Positions 35,861 to 44,150 of a DNA stretch of 64,000 nucleotides are shown piece by piece (position 1 is the stretch's first letter; each line of letters starts with the position of its first letter). The notes under the pieces were generated by a model, which was not told the DNA's origin, made no database searches, and was given only the letters and a program-made list of their open reading frames with translations. The stretch is from Kytococcus schroeteri (lineage in GTDB: Bacteria > Actinomycetota > Actinomycetes > Actinomycetales > Dermatophilaceae). The DNA is taken from contig NZ_PKIZ01000001.1 of NCBI RefSeq assembly GCF_002847825.1, forward strand, positions 122,861 to 186,860, in the 5' to 3' direction. The position numbers and the translations under genes are program-made.

Positions 35861-36367
35861 TCAGGCGCCGGTGGTGCCCCGGCTGGCCAGGTCCGCGTCG
35901 ATGCGCAGCAGGCCCGGGCCGTCGTCGCCCACGCGCTCCAGGGCGGAGAGCACCTCGCCGACCGTGGCCTCCTCCTCCACCTGCTCGGCGACGAACTCGT
36001 TGAGCAGCGGGCGGGAGTCCAGGTCGCCGGCGGCCTCAGTGGCCACGTAGAGCTCGCGGATGGCGGCCGACACCTTCTCCTCGTGGGCGAGCGCGGCGCG
36101 GAAGGCCTCCAGCGGGGTGGGGTTGGTGAGCGGCTGCTGGGCCGGGACCTCGCCGATGACGGGGCGCCCGCCGCGGTCGAGCACGTGGTCGATGAAGCGC
36201 TGGGCGTGCAGCACCTCCTCGTCGGCCTGCCGGGTGAACCACGCGGCCGTGCCCGGCAGGCTCTGGGCGGCCATCTCGATGGCGAGCTGCCGGTAGGTCA
36301 GCGCGGCCCGGAACTCCAGGGTGATCTGCTTCTCGAAGGCGGGCACGAGGCTCTCGGGGATCTTCAT
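35861..36367 (-). CDS. Ferritin (non-heme)
   Basis: The 168-residue four-helix protein starts MKIPESLVPAFEKQITLEFRAALTYRQLAIEM, with ferroxidase Glu residues, and continues GTAAWFTRQADEEVLHAQRFIDHVLDRGG with the ExxH pair, and LLNEFVAEQVEEEATVGEVLSAL. It should oxidise and store iron as a 24-mer. TACGCT ends 7 nt before the ATG at 36367, so upstream residues in the open frame are not coding. A weak DtxR/IdeR-like sequence lies about 40 nt upstream. Confidence 0.92.
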   Translation of the reverse strand: MKIPESLVPAFEKQITLEFRAALTYRQLAIEMAAQSLPGTAAWFTRQADEEVLHAQRFIDHVLDRGGRPVIGEVPAQQPLTNPTPLEAFRAALAHEEKVSAAIRELYVATEAAGDLDSRPLLNEFVAEQVEEEATVGEVLSALERVGDDGPGLLRIDADLASRGTTGA

Positions 36368-36506
36368 GGCGCCGAGCGTAGGTGCGTGCGACCTTCCCGG
36401 CACCCTCGCTGAGGCTTGCCTGTGCCCCCGGCGAGGAGTGCCCGGTATGAACGCTGTGGGTCCCGCACCCGGAGACGGGGGCAGGGCCCGCGGGGTGGCC
36501 GTCTGG

Positions 36507-36896
36507 TCAGGTCACGATCCAGACGTCCTGGGGGCTGCCGCAGGCCTCGGGCAGTTCGAACTGGGTCACCTCGTGAGCCTCGTCGGTGGGGAATCCGGCT
36601 CCGCCGACGGTCACCTCGGAGTCGAGGGCGAACGCGTCGTCGGGAGTCTTCACGGTGCCGTCCTCCACGGAGCTTCCCCCAGGCAGGACGGCCACGTGGT
36701 CGGTCCCCTCCACGGTGACGTGGAGGCACCCCTCGCGGTCGGTGAACGTGCCCGTGTATCCGCGGTCCGAGTGACTCCACGGGGTCGACCAGGTGCCGAA
36801 CGTCGGGCCGTCCCCCGACGGGGTGCACCCCGCCGTGAGGACTCCGATGCCCAGGGCCAGCGCGGCTTTGAAGACGGTGCGGTGGGTGGTGTTCAT
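36507..36896 (-). CDS. Hypothetical lipoprotein
   Basis: This 129-residue protein has a lipoprotein signal peptide ending LTAGC (Cys 24) and a small beta-rich mature part with three further Cys-adjacent or Trp positions (FGTWSTPWSHS, REGCLHVTVEGTDHVAVLPGG, PEACGSPQDVWIV). No family is recognised. GGGAG lies before the ATG at 36896. It directly follows the decayed protease gene, within 3 nt of its last stop, and may once have been co-transcribed with it. Confidence 0.7.
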   Translation of the reverse strand: MNTTHRTVFKAALALGIGVLTAGCTPSGDGPTFGTWSTPWSHSDRGYTGTFTDREGCLHVTVEGTDHVAVLPGGSSVEDGTVKTPDDAFALDSEVTVGGAGFPTDEAHEVTQFELPEACGSPQDVWIVT

Positions 36897-36898
36897 GG

Positions 36899-37643
36899 TC
36901 AGCTCCCGGAGAGAGTCGCTCCGTCATGGGAACTGGTACTCCCGCAGTGTGCCGTGCCGGTGATGGCCACCCGGCCGCTGCGTGCGGCCGTGAGACCTGC
37001 CGTGCAGAAGGTGCCTCGCCAGGTGCCGCCCGATCCGAACTCCGGGCCGCTGGTGGCGGACGAGGTGGTCACCTGCACGTGCTTGACGCCCGCAGGAAGC
37101 GTGATGCCCTCGAGAAGGTGCTGCGCGGTCGCCGCCCGCACCGGCATCGGCCGTGGAGGCTGCATCGAACCCGCCCAGCACGATGGTGACGGTCTCCGCG
37201 CCCGGGCTGACCTCGGCCGACACGTCGTGGCGTCCCTCGATGAGCGTGGCTGCCTGCTCCACCACTTCGTGCTCGATCTGTGCGCGACGTTCGGCGCTCG
37301 GGCGGTCGGAGGCCACCACGTACCTGGCCTGGTTCCCCGCGGCACGGCGCGCCTCGCTCAGGATCGACCGGTGGACCTCGATGAGCGTGGCCCGGGAGTC
37401 GGGTCCGTCCCAGACCGCGTCGACGAAGCCGTCTGGATGGGCGCTGGACAAGTCACTGACGACCTGGGCGAAGGTGCCCTGACCGTCGGCGTAGGAGGTG
37501 ACCTCCTGGGTGGAGCGCCCCATCTGCTGTGCGGTGGTGCTGACGTCCGCTTCCGACGGAGACCGCTCCGATACGGACGCCGTGGACGTGAGGGTTCCGG
37601 CGAGGACCCCTGCGACCGCGAGGCCGAATCGTGACTACACGGC
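36899..37643 (-). pseudogene. Decayed exported serine-protease-like gene (S1/streptogrisin-like)
   Basis: Reading the minus strand, GGGGAAGGGG precedes an ATG near 37643 that opens MPCSHDSAS; one frame over lies what looks like the signal peptide (RFGLAVAGVLAGTLTSTAS), so a frameshift near the start is likely. A coherent part runs STQEVTSYADGQGTFAQVVS to TIVLGGFDAASTADAG, then shifts frame near 37140 into VRAATAQHLLEGITLPAGV, GSGGTWRGTFCTAGLTAARSG and VAITGTAHCGS. The last motif resembles the TAGHC His region of S1 proteases, but a stop follows 15 residues later and the Asp and Ser parts are missing. Sequencing error could explain one lesion, not all. Confidence 0.6.
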
Positions 37644-37811
37644 ATTCCCCTTCCCCGAGGCGATGGTACCGCTGTGTGTGGTGCATTGAAGATAGCCCCG
37701 TCCGGATGACAGGGGAAGGATGCGTGACGATTGTGTTGCGGCAATCCGATTCTGTGAGGCGGGTGAGAGAATCCCGGAGGAAACCTTCGGTGGACATGGC
37801 GCCCACGCGAC

Positions 37812-37844
37812 GGGCCCCGCACCTCGGCGTGAGGTGCGGGGCCC
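37812..37844 (-). terminator. Hairpin terminator after the ceramidase gene
   Basis: GGGCCCCGCACCTC (37812-37825) pairs perfectly with 37831-37844 around a 5-nt loop, 19 nt past the ceramidase stop. Its arms are nearly the same as the ferritin terminator 2 kb away. Confidence 0.85.
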
Positions 37845-37862
37845 CTGCGGTGCGCCAGCCTG

Positions 37863-39911
37863 TCAGCTCACCCGGAAGGGCATCGTGATGCCCTGGAAGG
37901 CCGCGATCTTGCCCGTCCACCCGTTCTTGTGGTGTCCGCGGTGCAGGATGCGGTACTCCCCTGCCGTGGCGTCGGCGGGCACGTCCCACTCGATGGTGGC
38001 CGTGGAGTACCCGAGCGCACCGTTGGTGCGCTTCCAGCGGTAGCGGGTGTCGAAGTCGGTGTCCACGCGCTCGGTCACCCAGCCGGCGGCCGTGCGGCGC
38101 TGCACCTCCAGGAAGGTGCCTCCCAGCAGCAGGCCGTTCTTGGGGTGGCCGGTGACGAACACCGCCGAGACCGTGGCACCGCGCGCAGTGTCCTTCGGCT
38201 CGGTGATGACGCCGCCGTACGGCTTGCCGGAGTGGGGGCTGTCGAACACCACGTCGGTCTGGAAGTCCGCCATGCCGGCCGGGTTGGACACCGGGGCGGC
38301 CCCGGCATCGACGGTGGCGCCGGTCTTGAGCGCAGTGGCCAGGCGCGAGGTCTCCTGCTGGTAGGCGCACAGCGTCCAGCGGCCGAAGAGCGTGGAACCA
38401 CCCTCGTACTCCTGGGTGTCGTACTCCTGCGGGGTGGTGACGTACTGGGAGTAGCCGTTGGTGTAGCCCTGCACCACCACGTCGTCCAGGCGCGCGCCCA
38501 CGGCCTCGGCCACCTGCTGACGCAGGCGCAGGCCGGCCACAATGGTGACCTCGGCCGGGATGCCCACGATCCACAGCTGGCCGATGCGAGCCACGGTCAC
38601 GGCCAGGCGCGAGGGGGCGGCATCGGCCAGGCCCACCGGCACCAGCCCCACCTTGGGGTACTGCACGTCGGCCACCCAGTCCGGGGTCTCCCCCGGCACC
38701 TTCACCGGCCAGTGCACGCCCTCCTTGAAGATGTCCGGGCCCGGGCCGTCCTCGGTGGACCCGGCCAGCATCGACTCGCCGAGCACGGCCGGCGCGGTGC
38801 GGGCGGGCTTGCCCTCCGGGGTGAAGCGGGCGTCGATGCGCACCGCATCCATGTCCACGTACCGGGTGCGGGCACCGACCGGGCCGGTGACGACCTCGGT
38901 GGCCCCCTCCCAGGCGCGGTGGGCGGCATCGCGCTGGCGGGCGCCGATGATGCGCATGTTCTCGAACTCGTCGTCGGTGGGGCCGGTGCCCGGCTTGAGC
39001 GCCAGGTTGGGCGTCATGTCCCCGGAGTTGGACTGCGCGAAGGCCGCGACGAACCGGGGGCGCGGGTCCAGCGGGTCCTGCCCGAGCAGCTCCCGCTCCC
39101 ACGACCACGCGGCATAGCCCTTGTTGTCCCCGGAGACCAGCGTGTTGGTGTTGGTCAGCGAGGTGCCGTGGGTGGGGTACCAGTTGAGCATGCCGATGTC
39201 GCGGGTCCCCTGCCGGAAGCGCAGCACCAGCACGGTCGGGTCGATGCCGCCGGGGAAGTGCGCGCGGTCGGCGGCCGGGTTGGCCTCGAACGCCGCCAGG
39301 GAGCGGTTGCGGGAGGCGTCGTGCAGCTCGGTGCGCCCGATGTGGATGCTGCCGGCAGCCAGCGAGGCCTGGGCGCGCTCCACGGCGGTGACGATGCCGT
39401 CGACCAGCGCCTCGAAGGCCTGCTCCTGGAACCCGTAGGTGGCCAGGTTGTAGATGACGTCGTGCGTGCAGCCGCCGACGCTGGCGTGGGTGTGCGTGCA
39501 GGTGACCATGAGGTTCTGCACGTCCCACGTGCCGGGGTGTCGGGCGGCCAGGCGCCGGACGGCCCCGCGGTGGGCGGCCACGGAGATCACGCCGTGGTCC
39601 ACCACCACCCAGCCCAGGCGGCCGCCGGCGGAGTCCACCACCACGAAGGCACGGGCCATCAGGCGCATGTGCAGCCCGGTGGCCTGCTGCTCCAGCGAGG
39701 AGTAGCCCATCATCCCGTTCTCGGCCACGGGGCCGGTGACGTCGGCGATGCCGGCGCCCACCTTGTAGGCGCCGTCGGCGCTCGGGGTCGCGGCCGAGGC
39801 GGCGGTCGGCGCGGTGCCACCGGCCGCCAGGCCCACGGCGGTGGCGGCGCCGGCGCCCGCCAGGACGGCGCGGCGGGAGGGCTGGGAGGACTGCTGATGC
39901 GGTGCTGACAT
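37863..39911 (-). CDS. Tat-exported neutral ceramidase
   Basis: A 682-residue neutral/alkaline ceramidase. The N terminus is a twin-arginine signal (SQPSRRAVLAGAGAATAVGLA), then KVGAGIADVTGPVAENGMMGYSS, VTCTHTHASVGG with metal ligands, NWYPTHGTSLTNTNTLVSGDN and AAFAQSNSGDMTPNLAL, the active-site region; a C-terminal beta domain ends ITMPFRVS. The family hydrolyses ceramide to sphingosine and fatty acid outside the cell. The usual GDVSPN hexapeptide reads GDMTPN here, so the nucleophile position is Thr rather than Ser. GGAG precedes the ATG at 39911. Divergent from the carotenoid operon. Confidence 0.9.
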   Translation of the reverse strand: MSAPHQQSSQPSRRAVLAGAGAATAVGLAAGGTAPTAASAATPSADGAYKVGAGIADVTGPVAENGMMGYSSLEQQATGLHMRLMARAFVVVDSAGGRLGWVVVDHGVISVAAHRGAVRRLAARHPGTWDVQNLMVTCTHTHASVGGCTHDVIYNLATYGFQEQAFEALVDGIVTAVERAQASLAAGSIHIGRTELHDASRNRSLAAFEANPAADRAHFPGGIDPTVLVLRFRQGTRDIGMLNWYPTHGTSLTNTNTLVSGDNKGYAAWSWERELLGQDPLDPRPRFVAAFAQSNSGDMTPNLALKPGTGPTDDEFENMRIIGARQRDAAHRAWEGATEVVTGPVGARTRYVDMDAVRIDARFTPEGKPARTAPAVLGESMLAGSTEDGPGPDIFKEGVHWPVKVPGETPDWVADVQYPKVGLVPVGLADAAPSRLAVTVARIGQLWIVGIPAEVTIVAGLRLRQQVAEAVGARLDDVVVQGYTNGYSQYVTTPQEYDTQEYEGGSTLFGRWTLCAYQQETSRLATALKTGATVDAGAAPVSNPAGMADFQTDVVFDSPHSGKPYGGVITEPKDTARGATVSAVFVTGHPKNGLLLGGTFLEVQRRTAAGWVTERVDTDFDTRYRWKRTNGALGYSTATIEWDVPADATAGEYRILHRGHHKNGWTGKIAAFQGITMPFRVS

Positions 39912-40003
39912 CACTGGCTCCTGTGGGTGGGCCGCCTGCGTCGGCGGCGGTGAGGGGTACGCGGCACAGGGTGACACGGATTTCACCGATGGTGGGTCAA
40001 GAA

Positions 40004-40031
40004 TTGCCCAAGATCCCGGGCATGTGACGAT
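40004..40031 (+). promoter_or_regulatory. Putative promoter of the carotenoid operon
   Basis: TTGCCC (40004-40009) and GACGAT (40026-40031) are separated by 16 nt and GACGAT ends 6 nt before the crtB ATG at 40038. The surrounding GGGTCAAGAATTGCCC is weakly palindromic and might bind a regulator. Confidence 0.4.
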
Positions 40032-40037
40032 GGGCGC

Positions 40038-40928
40038 ATGACCTCCCCCGAGCTGCTCGCGCGGCGGGCGCTCGCGGACCACACGGCCGCCTCGCACGCT
40101 GCCGCCGAGCGCGTCATCGCCCACTACTCCACCTCGTTCGGTGCCGCCTCGCGGCTGCTCGGGCACCCTGTGCGGCAGCGCGTGCGGTCCCTGTACGCAC
40201 TGGTGCGCGTGGCCGACGAGGTGGTGGACGGCGCCGCGGCCGGGGCGGGCCTGGGCGTGGATGCGGTGGCCGACGCCCTCGACGAGCACGAGCACCGCAC
40301 CCTGCGGGCCCTGGGGTGCGGGTACTCCACCGACCCGGTGGTGCACGCCTTCGCCGACGCGGCGCGGGCCACCGGCATCGGGGCTGACCTGGTGCGCCCC
40401 TTCTACGCCTCGATGCGGGCGGACCTGCACGTGGCCGCGCACGACGACGCCTCGCTGGCGCAGTACGTGCACGGCTCGGCCGAGGTGGTGGGGCTCATGT
40501 GCGTGCGGGTCTTCACCACCGACGGCGCGCCCGCCCCGGTGGTGCCGGCGCCGCACCTGGAGGAGGGCGCGCGGCGGCTGGGCGCGGCCTTCCAGCAGGT
40601 GAACTTCCTGCGCGACCTGGCCGAGGACACCGACGGGCGGGGGCGCACCTACCTGCCGGGGGCCGGGGCCGTGTTCACCGATGCCGACCGGGACGCCGCC
40701 GTGGCACGGGTGCGGGCGGACCTCGCGGCGGCCGAGGCCGTCATCGACGGTCTGCCGGGCTCCAGCCGGGCGGCCGTGCGCGCCTGCCACGACCTGTACG
40801 CCGCGCTCACCGACCGCATCGCGGCCACGCCGGCGGCCGAGCTGCGCCGGCGGCGGGTGCGCGTGCCCGATGCGGTGAAGGCCGGCATCGTGGCGCGGGC
40901 CGCCCTGCGCGAGCGGGTGCGGCGATGA
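40038..40928 (+). CDS. crtB: Phytoene synthase
   Basis: The 296-residue enzyme carries both aspartate-rich motifs of squalene/phytoene synthases: LYALVRVADEVVD (DxxxD) and NFLRDLAEDTDGRGRTYLP, with the YVHGSAEVVGLM segment between. It condenses two GGPP to phytoene on the membrane surface. It leads a five-gene operon in which every downstream start overlaps the previous stop. The start is ATG 40038, leaderless by spacing. crtE (GGPP synthase) is not in the window. Confidence 0.93.
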   Translation: MTSPELLARRALADHTAASHAAAERVIAHYSTSFGAASRLLGHPVRQRVRSLYALVRVADEVVDGAAAGAGLGVDAVADALDEHEHRTLRALGCGYSTDPVVHAFADAARATGIGADLVRPFYASMRADLHVAAHDDASLAQYVHGSAEVVGLMCVRVFTTDGAPAPVVPAPHLEEGARRLGAAFQQVNFLRDLAEDTDGRGRTYLPGAGAVFTDADRDAAVARVRADLAAAEAVIDGLPGSSRAAVRACHDLYAALTDRIAATPAAELRRRRVRVPDAVKAGIVARAALRERVRR

Positions 40929-42622
40929 GCGGGCGGCGCGCGGTCGTCATCGGTGCCGGGGTGGCCGGGCTGGCCACCGCCGGACTGCTGGCCCGCGACG
41001 GGTACGAGGTCACCGTGCTGGAGCGCCGCGCCGTGACCGGCGGCCGCGCCGGCTCGTGGGAGGCCACCACCCCGGCGGGCACCTGGCGCTTCGACACCGG
41101 CCCGTCCTGGTACCTCATGCCCGAGGTGTTCGAGCACTTCTTCGCGCTCATGGGCACCTCGGTGGCCGACCGGGTGCCGCTGGTGGACCTGGACCCGGCC
41201 TACCGGGTGTTCGGTCAGGGCCACGCGGCGCCGCTGGAGGTACGCACCGGGCGCGCGGAGGCCGAGGCGCTGTTCGAGGCGGTGGAGCCCGGCGCGGGCG
41301 CCGCGCTGGGGCGCTACCTGGACTCCGCGCGGAGCAGCTACGAGCTGGCGGTGGCGCACTTCCTCTACACGACCTTCCGGCGGGTGCCGCTGGCCACGGT
41401 GCGGGCCGTGCTGCCCCGGCTGGGCGTGCTGGCGCGGCTGCTGGGCGAGTCTCTGCACCGGCGGGTCGCGCGGACGGTGCGCGACACCCGGCTGCGGCAG
41501 GTGCTGGGCTACCCGGCGGTCTTCCTGGCGGCCACGCCACGCACCGCGCCGAGCCTGTACCACCTCATGAGCCACATGGACCTGGCCGACGGTGTCCGCT
41601 ACCCGATGGGGGGCTTCGCCGCGCTGGTGCGGGCCGTCGAGGACGTGGCGGTGGAGGCCGGCGCGCGGATCCGCACCGGCTGCGAGGTGGTGGAGGTGAC
41701 CACCGACGAGGCGGGGGCCGGGCGGTCGCGCCGCGGGCCGCTCCCCCGCACGGGCTCCCGGGCCCGTGCCACGGGAGTGCGCCTGGCCTCCGGCGAGGTG
41801 GTGCCGGCCGACGTGGTGGTGAGCTGCGCCGACCTGCACCACACGGAGACCGCGCTGCTGCCGCCGCACCTGCGCACGGTGGACCACGCGGCCTGGGCGC
41901 GGCGCACCTCCGGGCCGGGGGCGGTGCTCGCGCTGCTGGGCGTCCGCGGGCGGCTGCCGCAGCTGGCTCACCACAACCTGTTCTTCACCGCCGACTGGGA
42001 CGCCAACTTCGCGGCCATGTTCGGCCCCGACGCGCAGACCTGTCCCGCGGTCCCCCGCCCGGCCAGTGCGTACGTGTGCATGCCCTCGGCCACCGACCCG
42101 TCCGTGGCGCCGGCGGGGCACGAGAACCTCTTCGTCCTGGTGCCCGTCTCCCCCGATGCCGCGGACGGCACCTCGGTGGGGCGCGGCGCCATCGGGCCGG
42201 ACGGGGCGCGCGGCCCCGGTGACGAGGCGGTGGAGCAGGCGGTGGACGATGCCATCGCGCAGGTGGCCGAATGGGCGGGCGTCGACGACCTGGCGGAGCG
42301 GGTGGTGGTGCGCCGCACCATCGGGCCCGGGGACTTCGCCGACGAGTACAACGCCTGGCGGGGAAACGCGCTGGGCCCGGCGCACACGCTGTGGCAGTCG
42401 GCCTTCCTGCGCGGCCCGGTGACCAGCCGCCACGTGGACGGGTTGCTGTACGCCGGGGCCACCACCGCGCCGGGCGTGGGGCTGCCCATGTGCCTCATCA
42501 GCGCGCAGAACGTGGTCAAGGCGCTGCGGGGCGACCACTCCGCCGGGCCCATGGATCCCGCCACCTGGCTGGGCGCCGGCGGGCGTGTGGCGGCTGGCCG
42601 CGCCACCGGGGGCGGTGCCTGA
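40925..42622 (+). CDS. crtI: Phytoene desaturase
   Basis: A 565-residue FAD-dependent desaturase with the dinucleotide fold VVIGAGVAGLATAGLLARDGYEVTVLE at the N terminus, GGRAGSWE, FDTGPSWYLMPEVFEHFF, and the C-terminal LLYAGATTAPGVGLPMCLISAQNV FAD motif. It desaturates phytoene stepwise to lycopene. Two low-complexity insertions (about 270-290, and GRGAIGPDGARGPGDE at about 420) make it longer than the usual 490-550. ATG overlaps the crtB stop by 4 nt. Confidence 0.94.
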   Translation: MSGRRAVVIGAGVAGLATAGLLARDGYEVTVLERRAVTGGRAGSWEATTPAGTWRFDTGPSWYLMPEVFEHFFALMGTSVADRVPLVDLDPAYRVFGQGHAAPLEVRTGRAEAEALFEAVEPGAGAALGRYLDSARSSYELAVAHFLYTTFRRVPLATVRAVLPRLGVLARLLGESLHRRVARTVRDTRLRQVLGYPAVFLAATPRTAPSLYHLMSHMDLADGVRYPMGGFAALVRAVEDVAVEAGARIRTGCEVVEVTTDEAGAGRSRRGPLPRTGSRARATGVRLASGEVVPADVVVSCADLHHTETALLPPHLRTVDHAAWARRTSGPGAVLALLGVRGRLPQLAHHNLFFTADWDANFAAMFGPDAQTCPAVPRPASAYVCMPSATDPSVAPAGHENLFVLVPVSPDAADGTSVGRGAIGPDGARGPGDEAVEQAVDDAIAQVAEWAGVDDLAERVVVRRTIGPGDFADEYNAWRGNALGPAHTLWQSAFLRGPVTSRHVDGLLYAGATTAPGVGLPMCLISAQNVVKALRGDHSAGPMDPATWLGAGGRVAAGRATGGGA

Positions 42623-42966
42623 TGCCGGGGCTGTACCTGGCGGCCATCGCCGTCTCTGAGCTGGGGATGCTCCTCATCGACCGCCGGTGGCGGCTGTACC
42701 TGTGGGCCGATGCGCGGCGCGCGCTGCGGGTGCAGGCGGTGGGCGTGGGCATGTTCCTGGTCTGGGACGCGGTGTGCATCGCCCTGGGCATCTTCATGCG
42801 TGGGCCGGGGCCGTGGCAGACCGGGCTGCTGCTGGCGCCGGAGTTGCCCGTGGAGGAGCTGGCCTTCCTGTGGTTCCTGTGCCACTTCTCGATGGTGGTG
42901 TTCACCGGCATCGAGCGGGTGCTGGCCGCGCGGGGCGAGCGTGCAGGGCGGCAGGTGCACCGGTGA
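42622..42966 (+). CDS. crtYe: Lycopene cyclase small subunit (CrtYe/CrtYg type)
   Basis: The 114-residue protein has three membrane helices and the lycopene-cyclase-domain motif LPVEELAFLWFLCHFSMVVF. Two such subunits together form the cyclase of actinobacterial C50 carotenoid pathways. The N-terminal LYLAAIAVSELGMLLIDRRWRLYLW segment is typical of the first subunit. ATG overlaps the crtI stop by 1 nt. Confidence 0.88.
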   Translation: MPGLYLAAIAVSELGMLLIDRRWRLYLWADARRALRVQAVGVGMFLVWDAVCIALGIFMRGPGPWQTGLLLAPELPVEELAFLWFLCHFSMVVFTGIERVLAARGERAGRQVHR

Positions 42967-43277
42967 CCTACCTGTGGGTGAACCTGGCAGTGCTCGCCGT
43001 CGTCGGCCTGGTGGCGTGGTGGGCGCTGCGCGGCGTGGCCGGGCCGGTGCGGCGCCGCGGTGTGCTGGCCGCGGGCCTGGCGATGGCGGTGAGCCTGGTG
43101 TTCACGGCGGTGTTCGACTCGCTCATCATCGCTGCGGGCATCGTGGGCTACGACCGGGCGCACCTGGTGGGGTGGTTCGTGGGGCGTGCGCCGGTGGAGG
43201 ACTTCGCGTACGCGGTGGCCGCGCTGGTGCTCCTGCCGGCGTTGTGGCTGGCGTGGCGGCGGGGAGGTGAGCGGTGA
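42963..43277 (+). CDS. crtYf: Lycopene cyclase small subunit (CrtYf/CrtYh type)
   Basis: A 104-residue three-helix protein with the paired motif GRAPVEDFAYAVAALVLLP and FDSLIIAAGIVGYDRAHLVGW. It partners the preceding subunit. In decaprenoxanthin or sarcinaxanthin producers this heterodimer cyclises the elongated C50 precursor; ring type cannot be told from sequence alone. GTG overlaps the previous stop by 4 nt. Confidence 0.88.
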   Translation: MTYLWVNLAVLAVVGLVAWWALRGVAGPVRRRGVLAAGLAMAVSLVFTAVFDSLIIAAGIVGYDRAHLVGWFVGRAPVEDFAYAVAALVLLPALWLAWRRGGER

Positions 43278-44140
43278 GCCTGCTGCGGACGCTGTTCTGG
43301 ACCGCGCGGCCCGTCTCGTGGGTGAACACGGCCTATCCCTTTGGCGCGGCGTACCTGCTGGCCGGTGGCTCGTGGAGCGACTGGGTGTTCTGGGTGGGCG
43401 TGCTGTTCTTCGCGGTGCCCTACAACCTGGCCATGTACGGCATCAACGACGTGTTCGACCACGCCTCGGACCTGCTCAACCCGCGCAAGGGCGGCGTGGA
43501 GGGCGCGCTGGCCGATACGGCGCACCACCGGGCCATCCTGGCCGCCTCGGTGCTGGGGTGCGTGCCGTTCGTGGTGGCGCTGCTGGCCGCGGGGACGGTG
43601 GCCTCCGGGGTGGCGCTGGCGGTGACGATGTTCGCGGTGGTGGCGTACTCGTGGGCCGGGCTGCGGTTCAAGGAGGTGCCCTTCCTGGACTCGGCCACCT
43701 CGGCCACGCACTTCGTGGGGCCCGCGGTGGTGGGCGCGCTGGTGCCGGGCGGGCCCGTGCCGGGCGTGGGCTGGGCGGTGCTGGCGGCGTTCTTCGCGTG
43801 GTCCATGGCCAGCCACGCCTTCGGCGCGGTGCAGGACGTGACCGCCGACCGGGCGGCCGGCATCGGGTCCATCGCCACGATGCTCGGCGCGCGGGCGACG
43901 GTGCGCGTCTCGACGGGGCTGTACGTGCTGGCCGCCGGGCTGATGCTGGCCGCTCCACTCCCCTACACGCTGCTGGCCGTGGTGCCCCTGGCCTACGTGG
44001 CCAACGTGGCGCCGTTCCGGAACCTGCCCGACCCACGGTGCGAGGAGGCGCACCGCGGGTGGGCGAGGTTCCTGTGGCTCAATTACGCCGCCGGGTTCGT
44101 GGTGACGATGGTGCTGGTCGTCGGCGTCCTCAACGGCTGA
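43274..44140 (+). CDS. crtEb: UbiA-family lycopene elongase/prenyltransferase (CrtEb-like)
   Basis: The 288-residue protein has about eight membrane helices and the prenyl-diphosphate motifs NLAMYGINDVFDHASDLLNPRKGG (NDxxD) and HAFGAVQDVTADRAAGIGSIAT. Lycopene elongases add two DMAPP-derived C5 units to lycopene to give C50 flavuxanthin-type products; its place in a crtBI-YeYf operon strongly suggests that role over quinone synthesis. The GTG overlaps the crtYf stop by 4 nt and the gene ends the operon. Confidence 0.9.
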   Translation: MSLLRTLFWTARPVSWVNTAYPFGAAYLLAGGSWSDWVFWVGVLFFAVPYNLAMYGINDVFDHASDLLNPRKGGVEGALADTAHHRAILAASVLGCVPFVVALLAAGTVASGVALAVTMFAVVAYSWAGLRFKEVPFLDSATSATHFVGPAVVGALVPGGPVPGVGWAVLAAFFAWSMASHAFGAVQDVTADRAAGIGSIATMLGARATVRVSTGLYVLAAGLMLAAPLPYTLLAVVPLAYVANVAPFRNLPDPRCEEAHRGWARFLWLNYAAGFVVTMVLVVGVLNG

Positions 44141-44150
44141 GGGTGCGACC

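Noticed and set aside
37929..39908. Long plus-strand frame opposite the ceramidase gene
   Set aside because: Composition is typical of an antisense shadow, and the ceramidase on the other strand has a Tat signal and family motifs.
40925..42622. CrtI as CrtN-type or CrtO-type enzyme
   Set aside because: The operon context with crtB and heterodimeric cyclase genes and the standard C-terminal FAD motif favour phytoene desaturase.
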